A stretch of DNA of 64,000 bases from Apteryx mantelli (GCF_036417845.1 NC_090017.1:186001-250000), one strand, 5' to 3'. Counted from the stretch's first letter, positions 1 to 10,675 are shown. The notes: generated by a model not told the origin, from the letters alone. Made by a program: numbers and translations.

Positions 1-197
1 GTGACCTTGGGGACCCAATACAGCCCCTCGGGGGACCCACGGGGACCAGATGTGGCCTCTCGGGGGACCTTGAGTTCAGACGCAGCCCCTTGGGGACCCT
101 GGGGACAGACACGGCCCTGCAGACACCTGCAGGGACCTTGAGGACCAGACATGGTCTCACAGGGGACCTTGGGGACAGTCGCGGCCCCCCCCCTCAC
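1..197. repeat. Intronic minisatellite, NEURL4 intron 14
   Basis: Imperfect repeats of roughly 45-50 bp built on ggggaccttg...cagacacggcc. No exon is visible. Confidence 0.6.
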
Positions 198-276
198 CTC
201 AGCATCCAGGTGTCATAGTCGATGTCCGTCATGGTGTTGGGGAACTCCAGGTCCTCGGGGCGGATGGCGGTGACAC
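198..276 (-). CDS. NEURL4: NEURL4 exon 14 (NHR4), last exon inside the window
   Basis: Acceptor cccgcag, then [20 protein letters not shown] and YDTWML, donor CTGAG|gtgagg, phase 2. The gene continues beyond base 1. Confidence 0.95.
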
Positions 277-3200
277 CTGCGGGGACACTGGGGCTGGCAG
301 GGGACACGGGGACACCCCAGAGCCCCGCTCCCGGTTTGGGGGGTGGGAATGACACCGGAGAGGACGCAGGGGACAGCGCCCCCCCTTCAAAGGGGCTGGC
401 AGCAGGGGGGGGGCAGCAGTGATGTGGGGACCCCCTGGCCCTGGTGAGGTTCGGGGGAGACCCCGAATGTCCCCACGTGTCCCCTCCGCATCCCCTGTCC
501 CCGCTCACCGGCCTCGATGGAGCCCGACCAGCGATCCACCATCTTCTGGATGACGATCTCGAAGAGCTCCCCGTCCCGCAGCGCCCTGGGGGACACGGGG
601 GTGTTGGGGGGGGGGGACCCTGGGGTGGGGGGAGGACCCGCGGGGGGCTTCCGGGGGGACCCCCAAGGTGTTGAGAGGGCCCCATAGGGGGATATAGGGA
701 CCTCGGGGTGGGCGTATGGCCCCCGGGGGGGCACAGGGGGGTGTTGGGAGGGCACGTGGGGACCCCCAAAGGTGTGGAGAGACCCACAGGGGGATACAGG
801 GTGCCCAGGGGGGACGCAGGGGGGTCCTGGGGGCAGTGGGGGGTCCCCAAGGTGTGGGGGACCCATGGGGGATATAGGGAGCACAGGGTGGGTGCAGGGC
901 CCACGGGGGGTGCAGAGGCCTCGAGAGGGGGTTTCCAGGCGGGATTTTGGGGTGAATCGAGGGGGCACCTGGGGGTGCAGGGGGGCTCCAAGGGGGTCAC
1001 AGGAGGGATGTGGGGGTGCAGAAAAGGTTTGGGGGGCTCCAACTCGTTGGAGAAGACACCACACTCGCAGAGGCGGGTCGGGGCAAGTTTGGGGGGGGGC
1101 AGGAGGAGGTTTTGAGGTGCAAAAGGCAGGTTTAGGGGCTTGGGGACAGGTTTGGGGGCGCGGGGGGATTCGGGGGAGCCCAGGCGGGTTTCGGGGGGCC
1201 CCGACCGGTTGGAGATGACGATGGCGTCGTTGAACTCGGAGCGGCAGTTGTGGCGCAGGGCGGTGCGGGGTCGGGAGACCCGGGGCAGGTTCGGAGGGGG
1301 TTTGGGGGCTCAGGGGCGGGTTTGGGGGTGCAGGGGGATTCGGGGGAGCCCAGGCGGGTTTCAGGGGGCCCCGACCGGTTGGAGATGACGATGGCGTCGT
1401 TGAACTCGGAGCGGCAGTTGTGGCGCAGGGCGGTGCGGGGTCGGGAGACCCGGGGCAGGTTCGGAGGGGGTTTGGGGGCTCAGGGGCGGGTTTGGGGGTG
1501 CAGGGGGATTCGGGGGAGCCCAGGCGGGTTTCAGGGGGCCCCGACCGGTTGGAGATGACGATGGCATCGTTGAACTCGGAGCGGCAGTTGTGGCGCAGGG
1601 CGGTGCGGGGTCGGGAGACCCGGGGCAGGTTCGGAGCGGGTTTGGGGGCTCGGGGGCAGGTTTGGGGGCGCGGGGGGATTCGGGGGAGCCCGGGCGGGTT
1701 TCGGGGGGCCCTGACCGGTTGGAGATGACGATGGCGTCGTTGAACTCGGAGCGGCAGTTGTGGCGCAGGGCGGTGCGGCCGCCGTTGGTGATGACGGCGT
1801 TGGTGCCGTGCAGCTGGTGGAAGCGGAGGTCGCTGAGGGCCCCCCCCGGGGACGGGCTCCCCGGGGACCCCGGCGTCGGCCCCTCCGAGCCCTCGGCCCC
1901 CAGCGCCGCCAGCTCTGCCGGACGGACGGACAGACGGACGGACAGGTCAGGCCCGGCACCCTGCTACTGCCCCCCCCCCCGAACCAGCCCTGCACCCCCA
2001 AATCCAGCCCCCGTAATCCCAAGAAATTTCAGCAGAGCCCTGTGTCCCCAAAACCTGCCCCCCCCATGTCCCCAGGACCCCATTTCCCTCCCAAACCTGC
2101 CCCCCCAGGACCCCGTCCCCCCAAACTTGCCTCCCGATGGCCCCAGGACCCCCAATCCCCCCGCAAGCTGCACCTCGGTGTCCCCAGGGTGCCTGTGTCC
2201 CCCCAAACCTGCACCCTGGTGTCTCTAAGATCCCCAAACCTGCACTTTGGTGTCCCCAGGACCCGTGTCCCCCCAAACCTGCACCCCAGTGGCCCCAGGA
2301 CTCCTGTGTCCCCCCAAACCTGCACCCTGGTGGCCCCAGGACCCTCATTTCCCCCCCCAAACCTGCACCTTGGTGACTCCAAGACACCCAGACCTGCACT
2401 CTGGTGTCCCCAAGACCCTTATTTTCCCCCCAAACCTGCGCCTCAGTGTCCTCAAGATCCCCATTTCCCCCCCAAACCTGCACCTTGGTGTCTCCAGGAC
2501 CCCTGGGTCCCCCCAAACCTGCACCCCAGTGTCCCCAAGACCCCCATTCTCCCCAAAATCTGCACCCCAGTGGCCCCAGGAGTCCTGTGTCCCCCCAGAC
2601 CTGCACCCCAGTGTCCCCAAGACCCCCATTCCCCCCAAAATCTGCACCCCAGTGGCCCCAGGACCCCTGTGTCCCCCCAAACCTGCACCCCGGTGTCTCC
2701 AAGACCCCCAGACCTGCACTCTGGTGTCCCCAAGCCCCTCATTTCCCCCCCAAACCTGCCTCCTGGTGGCCCGAAGATCCCCATACCCCCCCCAAACCAG
2801 CCCCCCAGCGTCCCCAGGCGCCGGGGTCCCCTCACCGCCGTCGTCGACGATGGTGGCCTGGGCGGCCTGGCCGTAGAGGTCGACGACGGCGTAGACGTTG
2901 GGGGGCACGTTCCAGGCCGCGGGGCCCTGCGCCACCCCGTTGACGAAGAAGTGCAGGGTGCCATCGTCCTTGCGCACCACCCCCACCGTGTCACCCGCCT
3001 GCGGGTACAGCCGGCACGTCACCGCCGCCGCACGGGGTGGCGGGAGCTGTGAAACACCCCCCCACCCCGCCTCGCCCCAGCCCGGAGCGGGGACCCACCT
3101 TGAGGCGGTCGAGGTTGTGGCCGTACTCGTCGAGGACCGTGGTGCCGTTGTGCATCACCCCGTTGCCCGTCATCATCCAGGTCCCTGCGGGGATGGGGAC

Positions 3201-6200
3201 AGGGATGGGGTGGGAACGGGCACCCACGGAGGGGACAGTGTGATCCCCAACCCGGGATGGGGGACAGGGACCATGGGGGATCCCCAAAAGCGGCTGGAGG
3301 CAGCTGGGGACAACTCCAGAAGCTTAGGGGAGATGCTGTGGGGTGGCTGGGGACATCCTGGGGACACCCAAGAAGGCCTGGGGACCCCTCTTGGGGACCC
3401 ACGGGGAGTGTTTGGGACCCACACGGGTGTTGGGAGCCCCATGGGGTGCTCTGGGGACACCCCCAGGAGCTCCTGGGACCCCATGGGGAGCATAAGGGAC
3501 CCCTCAGGGACGGTGGGGACACCATGGGGCACGTCAGGGATCTCCCGAGGATGGCGGGGACTCTATAGGGAGGCCTGGAGATGCCCAGAAGATGGTGGGG
3601 AATCCATGAGAAGCCCTGGGGACACCCCTAGGACCTCTAGGGACCCATGAGGAGCCTTGGGGACCCCTTAGGGAAGGCAGGAACCCCACGAGGAGCCCCG
3701 GGGACACTCCCAGGAGCCCGGAAGACCCCCTGGGGATGGCAGGGACCCCACAGGGACCCACAGGACCCCCTGGGGACCTCCCAGGGATGGCAGGGATCCC
3801 ACCAGGAGCTTTGGGGACACCCCCAGGAGCCCTGAGGACCCCCTGGAGATGGCAGGAACCCTAGAAAGAGTCTGAGGGACCCCCCAGGAATGGCAAGGAC
3901 CCCACAAGGAGCCTTGGGGACACCCCAGGGATGGCAGGGACCCTAGAAGAGGCCCTGGGGACCCCCCCCACACACACAGGAGCTGCAGGGCCCACCTGAG
4001 CGGAGGTTGGTCATGGTGGAGGGCAGCTGGAGGTACGCGGGGTTGTGGGTGGTGACGCCGATCTCGATGGAGCCGGCCCACTTGTCGACCATCTTGTCGA
4101 TGCGCACCTGGAAGAGCTCGTTGTCCCACAGCGCCCGGCTGCTGAGCACCACGCCGTGGTTGAAGTCGTCCGTGGCGCTGGGGGGACGCGGGGACACCCG
4201 GGGTCAGCGGGGGACGGGGACACGGGGTCAGAGGAGGCATAGAAAGGACAAGGACAGAGTGGAACATCAACCCAGAGCGATCAAGGACACAAAGGGAGGA
4301 TAAAGACATGGGGTGAGCAGAGATATGGGGTCAGCGGGGACATGGAGACACAGGGGATGGCCATGGGGCTGTCCCTGTGTCCCCATCCACCCCCGTGTCC
4401 CTGTCCCCAGGATGTCCCATGCCACCGTGTATGGCGGCCACAGCACTGTCCCCGTGTCTCATGTCCTTGTCTGCCTTGCGTGTCCCTAACTGTGGCCACA
4501 AAACTGTCCCCATATCCCCGTCCCACCTGTGTGTCCCTAATGGTGGCCGCAGGATTGTCCCCACATCTTGTCTGCCCTGTGTCCCCCCACGTCCACGGGA
4601 CTGTCCCCATGTCCCCAGTGGCCCTGTCTGTCCGGCATTTCCCTAACTGTGGCCACAGGGCCGTCCCCATGTCCCTGTCCCACCTGGGCATCCCTGATGG
4701 TGGCTGCAAGACCCTCCCCATGTCCACCATGAGACACACAGGTGGGACAGGACCACAGGACTGTCCCCGTGTCCCTGTCCCCCTCAGCCTGTCCCTGACT
4801 AGGGCCACAGGGCCATCCCCTCATCCCCACACCTCCCTCCTTGTCCCCGTGTCCCCGCGGCGTGGCTCACTGCGGCCGCAGGGCCGTGCGCCCCTCGTTG
4901 ACGATGGCGGCCTTCTGCCCGCAGTTGGGGTGGAAGAGGAGGCGGTCGGGGTCAGGCTCGGGGGCACCGGGGGGCTCGGGGGGACGCCGGCCGCCCTCGG
5001 GGGACAGCGCCCGCAGGATGGCGTTGTTGCGCCGCAGCCGGTCGCTGTGGTTGTGGTTGTGCACGATGGTCACCTTCACCGCCATGCCGTAGAGGTCCAC
5101 CACGCCGTACACCACCAGCGGCGTCAGCGTCGTGGCCACCCCTGGGGACGGGGACGTCACCGAGGGCTGCGTCGGGGGGACCCCACCGTGGCCCCTCCCT
5201 GCCCCGGGGTGCTGGCACCCTGCTACAGGGACGTCACCAAGGGCTGTGTCGGGGTCCCCTGTGTCTGCCGCCCGCCCCAGGGTGCCGGTATGGGGGACAC
5301 CACGCTATGGGGATGCCACTGAGGGCCGTGTCTGGGTCACCCTTGTCCCCTCCCTGCTCCAGGGTGCCAGGACAGTGGACACCCTGCTATGGGCACGTCA
5401 CCGAGAACCACTTTGGGGTCTCCTGTGTCTCCTCCTTGATATAAACTCCATATATGACAAACAATATAGGGACGGGGACATCACCAAGGGCCATGTTGGG
5501 GTCCCCCGTGTCCCCTGCCTGCCCCAGGGTGCTGGCACGGGGGACACCCCGGGGGCAAGGACGTCACCAGCAACCCCTGAGCGTCCCCGCGTCCCCTCAC
5601 CTTGGTCGATGCCGTTGATGTAGAAGTGCAGCGCGTTGTTGGGTTTCCTCGTCAGACCGATGTGGTCCCCTTCCTAGCGGGGGGGGACACGGGTGACCGG
5701 GGACACCCATACCCCCTCCACAGGGGGGTCCCAGGGGTGTCCGAGAGCACCCAAACACCCACATGGGTGCCCCAAAGAGGTGGGGGGTCCTGGCATCTCC
5801 AAGACACCCCCAAAAACTTGTATAAGATTCTAGATAGCGGAGTTTAGGAGATCTTGAAAAGATTCAAGGTTCTTTGTACCTACAAGGAACCCTGCACCCA
5901 TCCACATGGATCCTAAAGAGATTGGGGAGCCCAAGGGGGGAGGATTTGGGGGTCCCAGGAGCCTGCAGCACCCATAGGAGGTCTGGAGAAGGATATCTAG
6001 GACCCCCCTCCGCTGAAAAAGGGGGTGCCAGGGGGTCACCTGCAGCTCGTCGAGGCTGAACTCGCAGTACTCGCGCCGCGTGCCCTTGCCGTTGGTGAGG
6101 ATCCCGCAGCCGCTCATCATGATGGTGCCTGGAAAACAGGGGGGGGGACGGACGGTGAAAAAAGGGACCCAGGCGTCCGGGAAGCCCCCACCCCCACCCT

Positions 6201-9200
6201 CTTGGGGCTGGAGGGGCACCCAGGGACCCCCGACTCCTCCCGGAGCTGAGAGGATCACGCAGCAATCCCCAACCTGGCCGTGGGTGCCCGTCCCCCTCGC
6301 TGGCAGGGGGGGTGTACGGCTCTACCCCCGCCCTCCCCCACCCCCAACCAGGGGCCCAGGCGTCCGGGGCCCACCGGAGCGCAGGTTGGTCATGGTGGCG
6401 GGGTACTCGAGGCTGTTGGGGTTGTGCGCCGTCACCCCGATCTCGATGGAGCCCGACCACTTGTCCACCAGCTTGTCGATGCGGATCTGGGGGATGAGGG
6501 CGGGGAGGGGGGATGCGGGTTGGGGGGCGCCGCCAGGACTCCCCCCCCCCGTAACCCCCTCCCCAATGATCCCCAAGTTCTTCTTGGCCTCGCCCAAAAA
6601 ACCCAAATTCCATCGAGCCCCCCAAGTTCCTCCACGCGCCCCTGGTTGCCCTTACACCCCCCCAAAATCCACTCCAATCCCCCCCAGGACTGCCCCAGAA
6701 CCCTAGATGCCCCCCCAAGACCCCTATAATGCTCCCCAGGACCCCCCCCCAGGACCCCTAACTAGCCCCCAGGACATCCAGACACCTCCCAAGCCCCTTA
6801 AATGCTTCCTTAGATCCCCCAAACATTCCCCAAGACCCCCCCCCAGGCTCCTGAGCTGCCCCCAGGCCCCCTGGATGCCCCCCAGAACACCCATAATGTT
6901 CTCCAGGACCCCCCAGGACCACCACGATGCTTCTCAGTTCCCCCCAGGACCACCTAGATGTTCCCCAGGACCCCCTAGATGCCCCCCAGGACACCCATAA
7001 TGCTCTCCAGGACCCCAGATGCCCCCCAGGACCTCCACAATGTTCCTCAGGACCCCCCAGGACCCCTGGGCACCCCCTAGGACCCCCTAGATGCCTCCCA
7101 GGACACCCATAACGTTCTCCAGGACCCCCCAGGACCCCAGATGCCCCCCAGGACCTCCACAATGTTCCTCAGGACCCCCCAGGACCCCTGGGCACCCCCT
7201 AGATGCCTCCCAGGACACCCATAACGTTCTCCAGGACCCCCCAGGACCCCAGATGCCCCCCAGGATCTCCACAATGTTCCTCAGGACCCCCCAGGACCCC
7301 TGGGCACCCCCTAGGTCCCCCTAGATGCCCCCCAGCACACCCCTAATGCTCTCCAGGACCCCCCAGGACCCACCAGACCTCCAAGCTGTCTCCCAACACC
7401 GCCCCCCCAGCTGCCCCCCAGGACGCCCAGAGTGCTTCCTCGCCACCTCCAGGCCCCCAAGCTGCCCCCCCAGGCCCCGGGGCGGCACCTCGAACATCTC
7501 GCCGTCGCGCAGGGGCCGGTTGGTGAGGACGACGCCGTTGTTGAACTCGTCGAGCGGGCGCCGGCGCTCGGGCCGTCTTGTGCCCGTTGCTGAGCTTGAT
7601 GAGGGCCCCGCACTTCTCGTGGAAGAGCAGCGCCTCGTTGGAGGTGGGCGGCGCCGGCCCCGCCCATGCTGCACCTGTGGGCGGGGCCGGTCAGGGCACC
7701 GCCCACTGCAGCAGGCTCCACCCCTCCTGCAGAGGCCCCGCCCCCCAGAAGGACACCCCCCCCCCCCCAAAACCCACCCAGGCCAGCAGGCGATGCTGGG
7801 CATGGAGCCACCCACCAGGACAAGCTCCACCCCCTGTGAGAGGCTCCACCCCCAGGAGAGGCCACACCCCCTGGAAAAGCCCTGCCAGGACAGAACAGGC
7901 TCCCCCCCCAGAACAGGCCCTGCCCTCACTGGAATAAGCCCCACCCCCTGGGAGAGGCCCCACCCCTGCCAGGACAGGCTCCACCCCCTGGGAGAGGTCA
8001 CACCCCCCACCAGGACAGGCTGCACCCTAGCAGTCAGGGCCCCACCCCCAGACAGGCCACACCCCCTAGGACAAGCCCCACCCACACCAGCAGATGGGGC
8101 CAGCCAGGGCCCCACCCCCCAAAGGCTGAACTGGACATGGCTCCACCCCCTGCACCAGGCCCCACCCCCTAAGGACAGGCTCCACCCCCATCAGCAGGCA
8201 AGGCCAAGCAGGGCTCCACCCACCAGCACAAGCCCCACCCCCCCAGACAGGCTCCACCCACCCATACCTGCAGGCAGGGGGTCAGGGCCCTGCCCCAAGG
8301 CTCTGGCCCCACCCCTCCAGCTCTGGCCCCACCCCCCAGGCCCAGGCCCCGCCCCCCAGGGGGTCACTCACCACCCTCAGGGTCGAGGCTGTCGGGGAAC
8401 TTGTCGGGCCGGGGCTGGGCCCGGGGGGGGGCCGGGGCGGGGGGCAGCGCTGGGGGGGGGGGGGGCACCGTCGCCCAGGGCTCCCAGTGCCCCCCCAGTG
8501 CTCTCAGTACCCCCCCCAGCCCCACACCACTACCCCCAGCATCCCCCCAAGCCCCTTCTTGATGCCCCCCAGTGCCCCCAGCAGCCCCCAAATATCCTCC
8601 CAGTGCCCCCCAACCCCCTTGCCAGTGCTCCCAGTGCCCCCAAAGTCCTCCCAGTGCCCCCAGCAGTCCCCAAACCCCCTCCCAGTACCCCCAGCAGCCC
8701 CCAAATGCCCTCTCAGTACCCCACAACCCCCTTCCCAGTGCCCCCAAACCCCCTCCCAGTACCTCCAGCAGCCCCCAAAACCCTTTCCCAGTGCCCTCTC
8801 CAGTCCCCCAAATGCCCTCCCAGTGCCCCCAGCACCTCCTAAGCCTATTCCCAGTATCCCCTAGCAGCCCCCAAACACCGTCCCAGTGCCCCCAAACCCC
8901 TTCCTAGTGCCCCCCAGCCTCCCCCAAATGCCATCGCAGTGCCCCCAACCCCCCTCCCAGTGTCCCCAGACACCCCCCAGCACGTCCCAGCGCCCCCCAG
9001 TTACCTTGGAGGGGGGGCGCGGCGGGCGGGAGGGGGGGCGCGGGCGGCGGCGGGGGGCCGGGCGCCTCGGGGGGCACCACGGTGACCTGGGTGCACTTGC
9101 CGTAGAGGTCGACGACGGCCCAGACGCGGGGGGGGAGCCCGGCGGCGGCCACCCCCCAGTCGCGCCCGTTGACCCAGAGGCGCAGCTCGCCCCCGGGGGT

Positions 9201-10675
9201 GGCCTGCACCCCCACGCGGTCGCCCTCGCCCAGGGCGTCGAGGTCGGGCCCGAAGTCCTCGCGCAGCGAGCGCCCGTCGCGCAGCACCGAGCAGCCCGAC
9301 ACCACCCACGAGCCCCCCCGCAGCCCCGTGGCGCTGCTGGGGAAGTCGAGCTCCGCCGGGTCCAGCGCCGTCACCCCCCACCTCGATGGAGCCGCTCCAC
9401 GAGTTCACCTGCGAAACAGGGGGGGTGCAAAAAAAGTATAAAAATTAGGTAAAAATGGGGTGGGGGGCGCCCAGACTCCCTGCCGGACTGGGCAACTGGA
9501 TGGAGACGTATTGCCCCAATGCCGGGGGTTGGCGCCGCCCTGATGCTGGAGTTTTTATTGCCTCCAGATGCCGGGGATCCTTGCGGCACCCGGATGCTAG
9601 GGCCCATATTGCCCCAACCCCAGGGGCTGGCATCACTCAGATGCCAGAGTTTCTTTTGCCCGAACGCCGGGGATCCCTGTGGCACGGGGCACCTGGATGC
9701 TGGGGCCCATATTGCCCCAATCCCAGGGGTTGGCATCACCCTGACGCCGGGGATCCCTGCGGCACGGGGTGCCCGGACGCTGGGGCCCATATTGCCCCGA
9801 TCCCAGGGGTTGGCATCATTCAGATGCCGGAGTTTCTATTGCCCAGACACGGGGAATCCCGGTGGCGCGGGGCGCCTGGACGCTGGGGTCCGTAGTGCCC
9901 CAATCCCAAGGGTTGGCATCACCCTGATGGCATCATCCCCTAATCCCCCTTTCGAACTACTCTCCCCCCCCAGTGTCCCCGCAGCCCCCGTACCCCACCC
10001 CAGTTACCCCTCTCCCATCCCAGCTACTCCCAGTTACCCCATCACCCCCCTCCCCACCCCCGTTTCTCCCAATTACCCCCACAGTCCTCCCTCCACTTAC
10101 CCCAGTTACCCCCATTTACCCCACTGTTCGCCCCCCAGTTCCCCCATAATACTTCCCCGCTATCCCACTTAGTTTTCCCTAACTGCAGCTACTTCCAGTT
10201 GCTCCCATAACATCCCAGTTACCCCACACCCCACTGCAGTTACCCCCATTACCCTCTCCCCATCCCAGTTACTCCCAGTTACCCCCATAAGCCTCTCCTG
10301 CATCCCAGTTACCCTCAGTCACCCCTCATAACCCCCTCCCCCATCCCAGTTACCCCTCATAACCCCCTCCCCCATCCCAGTTACCCCTCATAACCCCCTC
10401 CCCCGCCCCAGTTACCCACAGTTAACCCATAGCCCTCCGTCCCAGCCCCTTGCCCCCCCCCCCGGTACCTTCCGGTCGATGCGGACGGTGAAGACGCGGC
10501 CGGGCCGCAGCGGGTCGCGGCTCAGCACCAGCCCGTGGTTGAATTCCTGGCCCGGCTGGGCCCGGGCAGCGCTCCGGCCGCCCTGCGACAGCGACACCAG
10601 CTTCCCGGTGCGCGGGTGGAGCTCGCCGGGGCCCCCGGGGCCCCCCCCCGCCCCGCCGGGGCCCGGCGCTGCCAT
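198..10675 (-). CDS. NEURL4: Neuralized-like protein 4, 5' half (14 exons)
   Basis: NEURL4 is a centrosome/centriole-associated adaptor made of neuralized homology repeats (NHR); in mammals it associates with CP110 and HERC2. Exons on the minus strand, 5' to 3': 10675-10469, 9408-9005, 8449-8372, 7674-7489, 6486-6375, 6128-6040, 5673-5601, 5141-4871, 4177-3996, 3184-3099, 2998-2836, 1914-1716, 585-509, 276-198. They give about 734 codons of a protein of roughly 1,560 residues in mammals; the rest lies left of the window. NHR1 is in exons 1-2, NHR2 in 4-8, NHR3 in 8-11, and NHR4 begins in exon 12. Every NHR shows the typical FNHG/FNNG, SGSIEIG and VYAVVDLYG blocks. All exon phases agree only if one extra base is removed in each of exons 2 and 4. 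The head-to-head pairing with ACAP1 matches human 17p13.1. Confidence 0.95.
509..585 (-). CDS. NEURL4: NEURL4 exon 13 (NHR4)
   Basis: Acceptor cccccag, then [20 protein letters not shown] and GSIEA, donor GCCG|gtgagc, phase 1. Confidence 0.95.
590..1120. repeat. G-rich intronic repeat, NEURL4 intron 12
   Basis: Degenerate units such as gggggtgcaggggg and gggggatatagggacc. No coding potential was seen on either strand. Confidence 0.5.
1130..1785 (-). repeat. 170-bp tandem repeat carrying copies of the NEURL4 exon 12 3' end and splice donor
   Basis: Four units. The exon-derived parts lie near 1206-1269, 1376-1439, 1546-1609 and, in the real exon, 1716-1779. Each copy encodes [19 protein letters not shown] and ends at a gtcggg or gtcagg donor. 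Spacing is exactly 170 bp for each step. The three outer copies lie in the intron downstream of the genuine exon. Confidence 0.93.
1716..1914 (-). CDS. NEURL4: NEURL4 exon 12 (start of NHR4); its 3' end is tandemly duplicated
   Basis: Acceptor ccggcag, then [40 protein letters not shown] and [20 protein letters not shown]. Donor AACCG|gtcagg, phase 2. The last roughly 63 nt of this exon plus the donor recur three more times at 170-bp spacing in the following intron. Only this copy carries the upstream part of the exon, so it is the functional one. Confidence 0.93.
2030..2825. repeat. Minisatellite filling NEURL4 intron 11
   Basis: Units of about 40-45 bp with the consensus core ccccaaacctgcacc followed by a gtgtccccaggaccc-like stretch, over about 18 copies. 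The long open frames here on both strands are repeat artefacts. Confidence 0.85.
2836..2998 (-). CDS. NEURL4: NEURL4 exon 11 (end of NHR3)
   Basis: Acceptor cccgcag, then [40 protein letters not shown] and [14 protein letters not shown]. Donor GGCG|gtgagg, phase 1. Confidence 0.95.
3099..3184 (-). CDS. NEURL4: NEURL4 exon 10 (NHR3)
   Basis: Acceptor cccgcag, then [20 protein letters not shown] and YGHNLDRLK, donor AAG|gtgggt, phase 0. Confidence 0.95.
3270..3960. repeat. Minisatellite in NEURL4 intron 9
   Basis: Imperfect units around ggggacacccccaggagc and gggatggcagggacccc. No exon seen. Confidence 0.75.
3996..4177 (-). CDS. NEURL4: NEURL4 exon 9 (NHR3)
   Basis: Acceptor ccccag, then [40 protein letters not shown] and [20 protein letters not shown]. 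Donor TCAG|gtggg, phase 1. Confidence 0.95.
4330..4860. repeat. Minisatellite in NEURL4 intron 8
   Basis: Units built on ctgtccccatgtccctgtcc and taactgtggccacagg. No exon seen. Confidence 0.75.
4871..5141 (-). CDS. NEURL4: NEURL4 exon 8 (end of NHR2, start of NHR3)
   Basis: It reads [20 protein letters not shown] and [20 protein letters not shown], then a Pro-rich linker, then [20 protein letters not shown]. The donor is CCGCA|gtgagc, leaving a split His codon (phase 2). Confidence 0.95.
5150..5580. repeat. About 80-bp tandem repeat in NEURL4 intron 7
   Basis: About five units beginning gggacgtcaccgagggctg and ending near gacaccctgctat. An AT-rich insertion (5435-5465, with tatatgacaaacaatatagg) interrupts the fourth unit. 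Confidence 0.75.
5601..5673 (-). CDS. NEURL4: NEURL4 exon 7 (NHR2)
   Basis: Acceptor ccgctag, then [20 protein letters not shown] and GIDQ, donor CAAG|gtgagg in phase 1. It has no ATG of its own and is only 73 nt, so simple ORF calling misses it. Confidence 0.93.
6040..6128 (-). CDS. NEURL4: NEURL4 exon 6 (NHR2)
   Basis: Acceptor tttccag, then [20 protein letters not shown] and [10 protein letters not shown], donor CAG|gtgacc in phase 0. Confidence 0.95.
6375..6486 (-). CDS. NEURL4: NEURL4 exon 5 (NHR2)
   Basis: Acceptor cccag, then [20 protein letters not shown] and [17 protein letters not shown], donor TCCG|gtggg in phase 1. This is a near-exact match to the mammalian NHR2 core. Confidence 0.95.
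6690..7440. repeat. Minisatellite in NEURL4 intron 4
   Basis: Units made of gatgccccccaggacc, cataatgttctccaggacc and aggacccctgggcacc segments, with higher-order repetition near 6960-7320. Confidence 0.8.
7489..7674 (-). CDS. NEURL4: NEURL4 exon 4 (start of NHR2), contains a 1-base frameshift
   Basis: It reads [20 protein letters not shown] and GHKTA, then a GGG triplet at 7570-7572 (two expected) shifts the frame. Afterwards it reads [20 protein letters not shown] and RDGEMFE, ending GAG|gtgccg. Removing one base gives 185 nt and restores phase 0 into exon 5. In mammals, residues resembling FANMELSEVVSNTILSAYNG precede this exon; no counterpart was found. Confidence 0.88.
7685..8365. repeat. 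Minisatellite filling NEURL4 intron 3
   Basis: Repeats of ccaccccctgggagaggc and aggacaggctccaccccc. In mammals coding sequence for part of the NHR1-NHR2 linker would be expected between exons 3 and 4; here only repeat is present. Confidence 0.75.
8372..8449 (-). CDS. NEURL4: NEURL4 exon 3 (linker between NHR1 and NHR2)
   Basis: A short 78-nt exon after a poly-C tract and cag, reading [20 protein letters not shown] then SLDPEG. It matches the mammalian linker around PETFPNSLE. It enters and leaves in phase 1, with donor gtgagtga. Confidence 0.75.
8465..9000. repeat. Minisatellite filling NEURL4 intron 2
   Basis: Repeats of cccagtgcccccagcagc and cccaaaccccctcccagt across the entire intron. 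Confidence 0.8.
9005..9408 (-). CDS. NEURL4: NEURL4 exon 2 (rest of NHR1), contains a 1-base frameshift
   Basis: A cgcag acceptor leads to [10 protein letters not shown]. The reading then needs GVTALDP, but a run of six G where five are expected (C-run 9374-9379 on the plus strand) breaks the frame. The downstream frame reads [38 protein letters not shown] and [13 protein letters not shown], then a Pro-rich tail. The donor is CAAG|gtaac, phase 1. The 404-nt exon becomes 403 nt, which fits the phases, if one base is removed. Confidence 0.9.
9480..9935. repeat. 80-103-bp tandem repeat in NEURL4 intron 1
   Basis: Five units from ttgccccaatcccaggggtt to tggacgctggggcccata. Some units carry an extra segment resembling agtttctattgcccag, which explains the two unit lengths. 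Confidence 0.85.
9960..10440. repeat. Short tandem repeat in NEURL4 intron 1
   Basis: Repeats of cccagttacccc with cataaccccctcccccat blocks. Confidence 0.8.
10469..10675 (-). CDS. NEURL4: NEURL4 exon 1 (start of NHR1)
   Basis: It starts MAAPGPGG, continues through [18 protein letters not shown] and [14 protein letters not shown], and ends RIDRK at an AAG|gtacc donor in phase 0. I chose the ATG at 10675 because mammalian NEURL4 also begins MAA followed by a Gly/Pro-rich leader. An in-frame ATG at 10747 would add 24 Arg-rich residues and cannot be excluded. Confidence 0.92.

Noticed and set aside
5435-5470. TATA-like AT-rich spot (gatataaactccatatatgac) in NEURL4 intron 7
   Set aside because: It lies within an 80-bp repeat unit, with no start codon or exon behind it on either strand.
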